This document shows, one piece after another, positions 50,397-61,281 of a stretch of DNA of 64,000 nt. Source of the DNA: Thamnaconus septentrionalis (lineage: Eukaryota > Chordata > Actinopteri > Tetraodontiformes > Monacanthidae); contig CM020501.1 in NCBI GenBank assembly GCA_009823395.1, forward strand, positions 31,915,861-31,979,860, read 5' to 3'. How positions within the stretch are numbered: position 1 is the first letter of the stretch; every line of letters starts with the position of its first letter. The notes under the pieces are model-generated. The model had not been told where the DNA came from, did not search any database, and saw only the letters and a program-made list of their open reading frames with translations. The position numbers were made by a program, and so were the translations under genes.

Positions 50397-50757
50397 CAGG
50401 AAATTAGAATATCCCGGAAAGGTTGTTTCTGCAATTCAACTTAAAAGGTGAATTTGACATATTATATAAAGAAATAATATGCAAATCAATATATTTCAAG
50501 TTTTTATTTCTTTGGATTTTGCTGGTCAGGTCTTGCAGCTTAAAAAAAAACCCTCAAATTTTATAATAATGTTCTGAGTTTGTGGGTTTGTGGTTTTAAT
50601 AAGCTGAAAATCTTAATCAGCAAAGTTACAACAAGGAACTGCTTGAGATGTCAATTTGCGTGGAATGGCTCAGTAAATTGTTGCTTTCATCTTTTATGTT
50701 AAATTGCCAAAATAAAACAACTTTTACTTGATATTCCAATTTTTCGGCTAGTACCTG
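50397..50757. mobile_element. Tc1/mariner-type MITE, copy 4
   Basis: TA, CAGGAAATTAGAATATCCCG at left; TTTTTCGGCTAGTACCTG, TA at right. 361 bp, same orientation and interior as copy 1. Confidence 0.83.
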
Positions 50758-50761
50758 TATA

Positions 50762-51403
50762 TTTACAGATGCCTTTCAAAGAATAAGAATATTGTTATTC
50801 TCATAATTTCATTAAAATGTATAACTTTTGTGTTTTCAAGATTATACACAAATGTAAACATTTCAAAGCTTTTTTTCTATTTTAATGTAAATCTTAAATC
50901 CAGTACCTCAAAAATCTATACAATTTTTGATCAGAAAATTCACACAGTGTGAAACCTGACAATGGGGGCAGACTGCTGACTGGACCATTGTCCATAAGAC
51001 ACATTATTGACACATTGCACAAGGACAACAAGCCAGAGAAGGTCATTGCTGAAGATGCTGACTGATTACAGAATACAGTGTCAAAACACACACACACACA
51101 CACACACATGCGGAAAATTGACTGGAAGAGGAAAGTGTGGTAGGAGAAGCTCTGCACGCTGCACGGATGACGGCCACTTGAGAGGATTATCAAGGCCAAG
51201 GCAATGGAGGAGCTTGGGAGAGCTTCAAAAGGAGTGGACTGAGGCTGGAGTCAGAGCACTAAGAGCCGCCACACAGACACATCCACATGTCCAGCAAAGG
51301 CTTCACATTCCTGGTGGGACTCCTGGAACAAGAACACCAGGGGCAGATGACCACTGGACCAGAGAAAGAGCCGCTCTTCAAAGTCTTCTTCTCAGAAGAA
51401 AGT
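50762..51403 (+). pseudogene. Tc1-like transposase remnant, N-terminal half
   Basis: About 250 bp of AT-rich terminal sequence is followed by transposase-like coding pieces. They include LGELQKEWTEAGVRALRA (near 51210-51265), typical of the paired-type DNA-binding domain of Tc1-like elements, and VFFSEES just before 51403. That last motif is where the first catalytic Asp of FSDES would lie; here it is Glu. A CA tract and frame changes break it, and everything after this motif is gone. It abuts MITE copy 4. Confidence 0.75.
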
Positions 51404-51406
51404 AGT

Positions 51407-52433
51407 TAGTAGTCAGTGGTTAGTGCCGTCACCACACAGCAAGACGGTTGTGGGTTTGATCCCCTGGGCCTGGGGGCTTGCTGCATGTTCCCTGTGTCTG
51501 CGTGGGTTCACTTTGTGTTCTCTGACTTCCTCCCATCGTCCAAAACCATGCACGTGAGGCGAATTAGGAGCGCTCAATTGTCCGTTGTTGTAAATGGTGC
51601 GAAGGGTTGTTTGTAGTGTTGTAGTCTCGGTCTGGTCTCAGACTTGGAAGCATTTTTACTGGGTCTGGTCTCAGTCTTGGACTGGATGGACTGGGGGTAC
51701 CCTGCACCCCTTTTCCTAGTTCAATTTAAAACTTGAATTTAAAAAGAGATACTGGTCATTTTTTTCTGTTTTGATGTTGTTTTTCTTTGATGTCTAAGTC
51801 TTGGTCTGGTCTCGATACTCTCCAGTCTTGATTAAGTCTTGGTCTTGGTCTCGATACGCTCCAGTCTTGATAAAGTCTTGGTCTGGTCTTGATGCTCTCC
51901 AGTCTTGATTAAGTCTTGGTCTTGGTCTCGATACGCTCCAATCTTGATAAAGTCTTGGTCTGGTCTCGATACGCTCCAATCTTGATAAAGTCTTGGTGTG
52001 GTCTCGATACTCTCCAGTCTTGATCAAGTCTTGGTCTGGTCTCGATACCCTCTGGTCTTGATTAAGTCTTGGTCTGGTCTCGATACTCTCCAGTCTTGAT
52101 CAAGTCTTGGTCTGGTCTCAATACTCTCCAGTCTTGATCAAGTCTTGGTCTGGTCTCAATACTGTCCAGTCTTGATCAAGTCTTGGTCTGGTCTCGATAC
52201 TCTCTGGTCTTGATTAAGTCTTGGTCTGGTCTCGATACTGTCCAGTCTTGATCAAGTCTTGGTCTGGGTTGGTGCCGTCTTGACTACAACACTCGTGGTT
52301 TGTGTTTCTATGTGGCCCGGCAATAAACCGGTGACTTGTCCAGGATCCACCCCAGAGACATCTGCGCTAGGCTGCAGCACTGCGACGACCAGGAGCAGCA
52401 GCAGTGGAGGTGATAGAAACTGGATGGATGCAT
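51407..52433 (+). mobile_element. SINE split by a hAT element
   Basis: The SINE head (TGGTTAGTGCCGTCACCACA with box B GGTTTGATCCCCT) runs to 51613. It resumes at 52303 with TGTTTCTATGTGGCCCGGCA, AAACCGGTGACTTGTCCAGG and ends GAAACTGGATGGATG near 52433. Plus orientation, same family as 7781. The interval 51614-52294 is a later insertion. Confidence 0.82.
51614..52294. mobile_element. Non-autonomous hAT-type element carrying a 38-bp minisatellite
   Basis: Ends TAGTGTTGTAGTC and GACTACAACACTC are inverted at 12 of 13 bases. The flanks GTTGTTTG (51606-51613) and GTGGTTTG (52295-52302) form a 7-of-8 match 8-bp target duplication inside the SINE. The interior 51790-52268 is about 12 copies of a 38-bp unit (TCTCGATACTCTCCAGTC, then TTGATCAAGTCTTGGTCTGG). 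Anchors at 52116, 52154, 52192 and 52230 show the period. Confidence 0.83.
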
Positions 52434-54462
52434 GGCTTCCAGTCTGGATGAGTGGAGAAGCACAGAATCAGAGTTGGTCAAAGTCCAATGTGATGATCTG
52501 TGACGATGATTCTGGTGTCTTCTGCTGGTGTTGGTCCACTGTGCTTTATGCAGTCCATGATAATGGGATCATCACAGCCATCCACCGCGATGGTTTCTGT
52601 ATGCCAAGCAGCTTCACTGAAGGATTGATTTGCTTTTCCAGCAGGTCAGGGGTTTTTTGACGACCCGCTGGTCCCGTAGTTATCAATAATTCGACTTGTC
52701 CCTGTCTGACGTCTAAAATATACATTGTATTCAATCACCTCCCTTGGCTTGTTTACCAGCTGTCCTGAAACCTTCCTTCCATGAAGACATTATGACAGAG
52801 TCTGGTGATGTGTTCCAAAGCCCCCCCGAGCTCTAAGGGGCCTTAAGTTAAGAGTGTTACTGAAAGCACATGAAGGATAGCATATAGCTGATTTAATTAT
52901 TTCCCCATGCTATCATTTTGTGACGTATTTCCCTCTCGGTCCTTGCCCCCATTTACTCGACTTTCTTTCATGGGGATTCTTTTCAGCCAGCGCTTTCCAC
53001 CCATCTTTTCTCTGTCCCCGTCCTAGCGCCGCTCCTTTCTCCTCTCTGAATACTAAACGGATTACGTAACCATACACTGCTTCGCCACAGAGGATCATCC
53101 ATGGCATCTCACATGTTCACTTCCCTCTGCAGGGGAGTGACAAGTGGAACACCGCGGGGCCGATGGAGAAGATTTATATCAGCCACGCATACTATTACAG
53201 CCAAAGCCCCCCCGCTGCAAAGACAGAGGCAGACAGTGAGATGAGACGTAGATTTTAAAGCGCGGTGAGAAAAATGAAGGAGCTTGTGTCGATGGCATTG
53301 CTATTCCCCCCCCACACCATTTTGTGAGTGCCCGTACCCTAAAGTGCAGCAGAATGCGTCTCTCCGGCTCGCAAACGCAGGCTAAAGAGGCAGGAAGGGA
53401 ATATTTTCCACGACAGAAATGTCCGTCACGCTCCGTGTTTCCGTAGCTCCGATAGAAACGTCCATCACTCAGAGTCTTGGACATCCTGCTAAAACCCCCC
53501 CAAACTCACCCACCACCCAGTACCCTTTGCTTCAAAGCCCAGGAGGAAACACAGAGAGAGAGAGAGGGAGGACGATGAGGCTCGGACATGTGCTCCCAAC
53601 AGGGACGTGTGATTCTGTGTGACACCGAAAGCCTCATTTCCTCAGAAGTCAGTGTCTGTGCTGAGGTGGGTGAAGCTGGAAGAAAATGGCTGTAGATGGA
53701 CGAGGGGAGTCAGGACACATTACGCTCGTACAGATGCCTCTGAATGGTGCCGACAGGCGCGAGCTCGCCTTGTGTTTCCTGTTGTGAGAGATGCAGCTGC
53801 TTCAGGTCACGAGTTGCCTTTTAATCAGACTCTCAGCTTCTCTTCCTCCTCACTTTCCCGACCGTCCCTGCAGTCTGGCACTTTCTAAAGCTCTTACTCT
53901 CAAGTGCACACACTTTATCTGCTTTTGTGACGTGATGTTTGTGTGTTTGTGCATGTTGCTGCAGTTTTTGCTCATCCCTTTTATGTTTGCTGCTTTACAT
54001 ACTTGACACACTTCTGTTACCGTGTAGTTTTACGGCGTGCATGATGTCATGCCACTCTGTTATAGCATCATGTTTGTCAATATGTATCATTTTGTTAGTA
54101 TTAGCTGGACTATTGTGATTAAGTTAAATGTTGTCCTTTCTTTGAATTGAATATTTTCATTTTGGTGGGTTGTTGTTGTTTTTTTTTTTGTTCCGTTGTG
54201 CTCAGTTGCAAATACACATCTTATTTAATTTGCGTTTGATTGAGTTATACATTATGTATCATCTCTTGATAATTCTTCAGAATAATATTTTTATCATTGT
54301 AAATTGTTTTCTTTTGGTGGTTTATTGTCTCATGCTTATTTTTGCTCTATGGTAACTAGGTGGTCGTCAACCACCGGCAATTAATTACCGTTCAGTAGTT
54401 CATATTCTTCCCAGTTGTGTTGCTTACTTACTAATGATTGTTGCTCTCTCTGTCCTCTGCAG
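52434..54462. other. Noncoding; no gene seen
   Basis: No recognised gene or repeat; isolated acceptor-like CCCTCTGCAG near 53135 lacks a partner donor. Confidence 0.55.
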
Positions 54463-54548
54463 AAGCTGCGCTGGTGGCACTGCTGTCTTGGCCTCTTTGG
54501 ATCTCCTTCCTGTGTGCTGTGCTGCACGTCCCTGGCTTTGCCTTCTCC

Positions 54549-54598
<50 letters not shown>

Positions 54599-54642
54599 TT
54601 GAGGAGACTTTCCTTGACGCCCGCTGGTCCAGCTCCTCACTG
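54463..54642 (+). other. Possible 5' noncoding exon upstream of elfn1
   Basis: A strong polypyrimidine acceptor (TGCTCTCTCTGTCCTCTGCAG, ending 54462) and a consensus donor (CACTG before GTGAGC at 54643) bracket 180 bp containing a GT repeat. The position, 6.4 kb before the start codon, fits a 5' UTR exon. This is inferred from splice-site appearance only; no coding content or expression evidence is available. Confidence 0.22.
54551..54598. repeat. GT microsatellite
   Basis: Pure GT after one GC step; lies inside the possible noncoding exon. Confidence 0.97.
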
Positions 54643-55992
54643 GTGAGCCCCGGCTCATTTATTGTTAATAATTCTGCATGAATGATTTTTTTTTAATCAA
54701 CCTTTTGATTATGTTTAAAGTTTCTTATGTTTGCTTTTACTAGAACCATGTCCCTAGAACCTGAATGCCTTCTGTCTTTGACATTCTCTTTGACACACTT
54801 TCCATACATTCCCAGGGTTACGTTGTCTTGCTTTTGGCGGCTGAATGAAATATTTACACGCCATCGTATTTTGTATGAGTGTGTGTTTTTTTTTTTTTAC
54901 CTTCTGGGGTCCCAAGACACGATTAATTTGTAACCAGCTTGTCAATAGTTTGACACTCGTTGATCCCGGGGAATCAATAAGCTTCAGAGTTGAAACAAAT
55001 TCTAAGCTCTGACGCGATCTTAAACCCAAAATGTAGGCTTTAAATTGGGCAGAAGCAATACTGTGGATGACGCTTCAGATGAATAATAGAGGAGATTCTG
55101 GGGTCTGAAAGACAGAGCCGGTCTAACCCGACACTCAACAACTTATTCAAAGTGATGACAACTCCCATGGATTCATCTCACACTGCTCTGATGAAGGTTT
55201 TGAACTCTCGCAGAGAAATGAGTTTCGAAGTTTTCAAGCCTTTAAGCAGACAAATTTCCACGATAAGCTCAAAGCTTCATAAATACTGCCAAGCGCATCT
55301 CTGTCAGGGCTCCAGGCAACAAAGGGAAAGAATTGTGCGCAGCAAACATCTATATTTCGCTGTTACATAAATACTTTAATTATGTGGCACAATCCCAAAA
55401 TAGCATTTGGGGGGTAGACACAGAGTAAAGACAATGCAGTCCTTTGGTTATGCAAAGTAGTGGGAGGGAATGGAACACAATGCACTTTGTGGACAGGAGG
55501 AGGGAAAATAATCTTGGTTATAGTACCTTGTCTTGATTTGTTTGTTGTTATGGAAGCGAATTATGATTTTCATAATTATTATTATGAAAACAACTGTGAA
55601 GTAGTTTTGCCAAAAATATATATGTGGTTGTTTTTAAAATTCATATTGAGTTCACTGGCTTAACTAAAACGTAGACGCTTATTTATTTGTAAAGAGAACA
55701 ACATGGATTCCACAGTTGAACAAATTGTAGTTCTGGTTTTCATTTGCATATTGTTTGAAAAAGTAAAACCATCCAAGAAGCTCTTAACCTTAAACTCTCA
55801 TTATTCTACACCTCCACCCCAGTGTATTGTGGGATACATTTCACATTACAACACATTTTAAAGTTACTCAGCATGGTTTTGATTGAAGAAGGTGGTTCAG
55901 CAGCCAGACTTCCTCTAGAATATCCCGGTCAAGTTGTGAACACTTTCACTACTGACATTGTTTGGTTCTTGTACTAAATGAGCCAAACTAAA
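54643..55992. other. Noncoding; no gene seen
   Basis: T-run near 54887-54899. No recognised element. Confidence 0.55.
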
Positions 55993-56635
55993 GAAGCGTA
56001 TTGCATTCACTTGGCAAATTAAAAAAATATCTGTTTTTCAGTGTAATTATTTCTGTTTTTGGTGCTAATTTTTTCCGCCCTGTTTTTCGTGCAAATGTTT
56101 TCCGCCCTATTTTCCCGAGTTTAGAGAGCATCGGAAACAATCGCATCCGTTCTTTCATTGAGAGCTAGAGATAATGGAAGAAAACATGGCCAGCTTGTTC
56201 AGTTTAATCAAATTGTATTTTGACATGGGTTTAAGACACTGGGAAATAGTCCTGTCTTTAAGTGACATTGATGGCATTACAATCAGTTTAGCAACTTTAC
56301 GTAGGCATCTGAGGACTTTGCGGTTGTTTTGGAAGGAAAGACCATTCAGATATTCTCCACAGCGCAATGTTTCTCGGGATCAGTTGGATAAATATGGCAT
56401 CATGGCTCCATGGATACAAAATGATGCATTTGAAGTGCATTCAGGCTGGCTACGTGGTGACATGTGTCACCACCGTAGAGCACATCCATGCCGTAGAGTC
56501 ACCTGTCTGCTGTTTTCTCGCGGGATTTCAAAATAAATTAAAAAAACAGGCCGGAAAAAATTTGCACGAAAAACAGAAATAATTACACTGGAAACAGATA
56601 TTTTTTTTATTTGCCAAGTGAATGCAATAAGCTTC
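55993..56635 (+). mobile_element. DNA transposon deletion derivative with ~70-100 bp terminal inverted repeats
   Basis: The left arm (from GAAGCGTATTGCATTCAC) and the reverse complement of the right arm (GAAGCTTATTGCATTCAC) stay aligned through GGCAAAT, ATATCTGTTT, CAGTGTAATTATTTCTG and GTGC.AAT.TTTTCCG, so the arms are about 70-100 bp with few differences. The interior holds a transposase fragment. No obvious target duplication at the edges. Confidence 0.82.
56174..56582 (+). pseudogene. Integrase-type transposase fragment, frameshifted, catalytic core deleted
   Basis: The first frame (56174 on) encodes a helix-turn-helix-like start (LIKLYFDMGLRHWEIVLSL, then ISLATLRRHLRTLRLFWK). The similarity continues in the +1 frame near 56410 (HGYKMMHLKCIQAGYVV), so one frameshift lies in about 56340-56420. 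Fish proteins of this type continue with an rve-like DDE integrase core. Here the right inverted repeat begins about 100 bp after the last match, so the core is absent. The superfamily name (IS3EU/Ginger-like) is tentative. Confidence 0.68.
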
Positions 56636-58838
56636 CGTACCAAACAATTCTTGGAATTGTACTAAATATCTGAAGATTAGCTTTAAAAGCAGACAATGTG
56701 AAGAAGAACGAATAATGAAGGGATTTTATTGTCATTTTGAGTATCAGATGGACTGAGCAGCAGGGTTTATGTAATGTGCTTTATAGAACCCAGTAGGATC
56801 AGGTCAGTTGACTTGATTGGCCGAGATAAGGCATGAAACAGGAAACGTCTGGCATTTGTTTGACAACTATAACTGGGAGACGTTGCAGAGGCTCAGAACC
56901 GCCTTGTGAGGCAGTGCACAAAAAAGAAGCTGATAGTTCTGATTACTCTTCAGGTTTTATCCACATCCTCCTTGCTTGGAGAAAAAACGACAGGGAAACA
57001 AAATCCATGATATCAGCTGTGACACAGAAACATCCTGCATAAAACAGTTTGTACCTTATGAATCTTTGAGCACAATGTGGCGAGAAGGCAAGCCAGATGT
57101 GATATTTATTGCTGGTATTTTCACATGATGTACGAGGGGCAGGGCTGTGTGTGTGTCTTCAGACAGTGTGGTCTTGTATGGAGATGAATGATGCAAAACA
57201 CATATGAAGCATTAAAAGCTCTGTCTGCATGCATCACATCTGTTACGTCAAGTGTCTCTGCTAAAAAAAAAGGAGTAAAGTCCTATGAGTGGCACCACAC
57301 GGCCACCACTCTGCTGTTCCCGACTCGCTGGCTCTGTTGTGCGGCGGCCGCTCACATCGCTGTTCTTGGAGCAGGAGGCCATCATCAGCTGCCTCCACTG
57401 GAAGCCAAGTGGCTTGGTCTTTATGCTTGTGTGGTTTCTTATGCAGCGATCATGTGTAGATGTTGAAGGTTTAGTGTCGGTCAGGTGCTCGGGTTTAGCT
57501 GAGGCAGCTCTCAAAGCCAGTATGAACATCTTCGGAATTGCAACTCCAGCCTCTTCACATTGTTTAAGATCTGTGGGGTAGCCCCGTCACACATGAGCAA
57601 ACAATGCTTCTTATTTATCAACCAGAAAACCCATTGAGATCTAGATCCCTTTGACACGTGTGACCTGGCCAAGAGGTCACCACCACGTGTCAAAAAGCAG
57701 TTCTAGAGAGTGACAGTGTAGAATGAAGCACATTTTAAAAGGGACAGCAGTGCTGTTAGCGCCACAAACCAACAAATTAGGATTTCAAACACAGCCACTG
57801 GCCAACAGTCTTACACAGTTTGTCTTCCAGTGGAGGGCAGGTGGCTCCTATAGTGGGATTAATCCAGAGTTTCACTTCACACCGTAGTTTGCTCCACACC
57901 GAGGGGGCGACCAAGCGGAGAGCTTGTTCTCCAAATTTGCTCCTTACGAGTGGTCCAGATCAAACAAGTGCTGTACAGGAACACAAGGCAGAGCAGCTAC
58001 TGCCAGTCTGCAGTAAGACACCAGTGAGGAGGAATCGAGCACTAAGACAGCCTCGCAAATTAGGGTCAGTGTGCACGTCTGCGTGCACTCAGAGGAGGCC
58101 AGTTGGATTTTGCGTAAAGTTCACAGTGGTGGGTGAGACGATTAGAGCCGAGTGAAACACAAGATGTCCAAGGATTGAAGACGTTGAGGGGATGCAGTCA
58201 CATAAAGCACGTTCCCCCCTAGTCCAAGTGACTAAGTATTTATTGATCTTTGGGCTGAACACATCTCAGGGGAAGCCAGGAAAGGTTCCTCCCCCGATAT
58301 GCCTGATAACATAAGGCAGGACTCATAACAAATGTTGAGCCCTCCAGGCTCCCCGTTCTTCATATCAGGAGTCCATAAACGCTTATCTTTAAAATTCACC
58401 TTTTGTCTCAGACCTGATGTGAAAGAAGTCTAGGATGCAATACATCAGACACCACGCTTTGTTCTCCATACTCACTGCAACCTACATATTTAAGACGCAA
58501 TGACGATGAATAATGAATAAATTGACTTTTTATTCCAGTTAAATCCTTATCCGTTAAAGCCAGTCACACGTTAAATGTGTGAGCAATAAAAAGGAAACAG
58601 CATAAAACAAAATGTGAATAGGATTTAATTTGAATTGGACCTAAAGCCAGTCAGAGAGGTTTGGAACTTTATAAACCAGCTCAATACAATGTCTAATCAG
58701 AACAAAATGCTCAAGGTAAATATTTAGCTTGGGCTACAACTGCACTGTCTTTGGTGCAGTTGCAGTTACAGGGGAAACGATGTCTGCACTGTCTCTCTAA
58801 TCCCCTTCCTGTGTTGTAACCTTTCTCCTGACTTTCCG
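56636..58838. other. Noncoding; no gene seen
   Basis: Reading frames at 57188-57693 on both strands are mutually overlapping and match nothing I know. Confidence 0.55.
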
Positions 58839-59076
58839 TAGCTGCGTTTCCATCACCCCTAGAATTGCACAAAACCTAAATATGGCAATAAAAAGTGGTG
58901 ATGGAAAACAGCTCCACTTGGAAAAACCTCTCCAATATGGCTCCAGGGTTGGACGCTCTCATGAGGAGGTTTTTCACACGCAGATATAGATAGATATAGA
59001 GGAATATCGCAAAAGTATCATTTACACATCAGCAGACATGACATAGGGGGTCACGTGACCAGTTCACTGACCAGTG
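58839..59076. repeat. TAGCTGCGTTTCCAT-started dispersed repeat, copy 2
   Basis: Partner of 39072-39324; contains a short ATAGAT expansion near 58985-59000 absent from copy 1. Confidence 0.75.
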
Positions 59077-60991
59077 GCTCAGTGGTTATTCTTTGATTTG
59101 TGTCTGGATGTTTTCTGTCCAGGGTTTAAAGAGCCAGTTTTCCCACTGTTACCGTCTCCACTGTTTGTTCCACTCTGGGTGGAACAATTTGCTCGAAGAG
59201 TGTGATCTAGACCTGCTCAACATGCAAAGTGCCCCCCCCCTCCCGCCCCGATTATTCTTGTTATAACACGGCTGTACAAATAAAGCTGAATTGAATTGAA
59301 CATGCAGGCAGCTCAACTTCACTTACAATTCTTTCTTTCCAGTGTGTAATTTGTGGTTTTTTTCCCCTCCAGTGGTGACGCCTGGGTAATAGTGAAAGTG
59401 TCAAAATAAACAGTCCATTCAGGCGTCACCTTATTGAACTTGAACAAAGATCCAGATTAAACGGCCTTGTGACTCTGAGGGAAAGAAGGGCGAGCGTGTT
59501 GAAAAACCTGTTACAATTGGGAGCAATAAAATGAGCACAAATAAAAAGGTAAAAATTAGCTACCAGTCATTTTTTTAAATCAAAATGCAGGAGCTGATAC
59601 CTTGTTCTTATAGATAGATCAAAGTGACCATCGAAAAATAATGAATTGCAAAAGTCACAGAGGATAGCAGTGGCTTATTGTGCGATGCCGGAATACCACT
59701 GACTCAAAATAAATAAATAAATAAAAAAGGATTAAAAATCACAGCTCTACCTCATGGCCACTTGCTGGATTATTAAGAATGAAACGGTATGCAGCCAATA
59801 GATGATTGTGAAATTTGACGACTAGTTTATTCCTAAGTCTTCACTGCATTGTGTTACCTCCTGTGTGCTGCTTTTCGTGTTGAGCCCAGTGAGAATTGAC
59901 ACTGGAGACAGACAGGCGGGCACGCAGAGAGCCACTTTAGCATCCAACTCTCTTCTTCCACAAGTTCTCACAGAGTCACTGGCTCGTTTCTACCTGACCC
60001 CACCTTCTACTTCAACCTTTTGCTTCATTTCAGTACCTCTCGGCTCTGAAATGCTGCTCCCGGTTCTCTTGTACACATTTTCCCGCTCTGTCTCACCACT
60101 CCAGAGCTTCTCTGTGAGACTCTCTGTGTTTCCTGCCCTTGTCTCTTTCCTGTTTTCATCAGACATCAGCTGTTTTCCCAGGAAGTTTTATTTAGAGCAC
60201 ATTAATTAATTAGATCCAGTATCAGAGAGACGGCCAGGCCCTTCAAAGCCCCCCCGGGACTTATGGTGTGGTGGAAAGTGTGTGTAGGTTTGTGTTATCG
60301 CAGCACTGCGTTGTTGTTGTTTCTTTTGAGAGAATTGCAGGGACAGTTTTATATGAATTAGAGTGCACTAATTAGACTGCGAGTGAACGTTCTGATGAGT
60401 ACGTGAGTATGTGCTCGCGTGCCTTTGCGTGCACATGGACGCATGACTCGCAACAGTGTGCATTTGCAAAACAACAAGCCCTTGTTGCAAGGGTGTGTTT
60501 GTTTTTATCTCCCAGAATGAATCGGCCCATTTCATTAGCACCTCTCGGCTAACAACCTCCTCTCCGTTTCTCTCCTCTCTGTCAGGGACGAGTCCTCTCA
60601 TCGAGCAATGGGGAAGAAAGAAAAGAGGTGCCTGACCAATCAGAGATGCCGATCGCCTCGCTTGACATGAGTCACAGTCGAGCTGTGACTTTCCCTTGCA
60701 AATGAACCCGTGAAATGTGACGCAGTTCTCCAGAAGTACCAGAAGTGATCCAGAAGTTTTTAACGTAGACACACCCACTGCCAGCGAGTGCTTTTCTAAA
60801 TCTGCATTTAATGCCCAGTTTCATTCACAGTCCAGAGGCAAACTGAGAGGAAACACAAACATATTTTGACCATGCTGTCACCTTAAGCTAAACACACAGA
60901 AACAAAGAACTCCTCACTCACCCAATACAGTCGTCCAACTTTAAAACAGTCCTCACACCTTTTTGGAGGGGCCTGCATGAGTAGATGTTAG
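59077..60991. other. Noncoding leading to elfn1; retroposon-like tail near 59190-59300
   Basis: TACAAATAAAGCTGAATTGAATTGAA at 59274-59299 resembles the tail of a common fish interspersed repeat. The remainder up to the elfn1 start shows no clear promoter or TATA box; it may include 5' UTR or intron sequence. Confidence 0.5.
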
Positions 60992-61281
60992 ATGGCAAGC
61001 GTCTGTGGTCAGCTCTCTCCAGTGGACACTGTGACTACATCCCAAATGGCCCAGAGGACAGGACACAGACGTCAGGGGCGTTGTGTGACTGGAGGTTGCT
61101 CATCAGTGGTCCTGCCCGCAGCCAGCTCAGTCCTCTTTTGGCTCGTCCTGCTGCCCATAATGCAGTTGCCAGCGGTGAGAGCTGACTGCTGGCTAATTGA
61201 AGGGGAGAAGGGCTTCGTTTGGCTGGCCATCTGCAGTATGAACCAGCCGCCTTACGAGGCCATTCCCGCCCACATTAACAG
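60992..61281 (+). CDS. elfn1: elfn1 coding exon 1 (signal peptide and LRR N-cap)
   Basis: The ATG at 60992 is directly preceded by an in-frame TAG (60989-60991), so coding cannot extend upstream within this exon. A second in-frame ATG at 61046 (residue 19, MAQRTGH) would give a shorter, more ordinary signal peptide. Neither start has a purine at -3 and both have G at +4, so the start choice is open. The exon ends AACAG before GTAAGC, splitting a Ser codon (phase 2). Confidence 0.85.

Noticed and set aside
56367..56582. Separate 71-residue gene
   Set aside because: It is the +1 frame of the same transposase remnant at 56174-56582 and ends in the inverted repeat.
57188..57693. Overlapping ~90-residue frames on both strands
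   Set aside because: No domain, no conserved start and no splice signals; each is the shadow of another.
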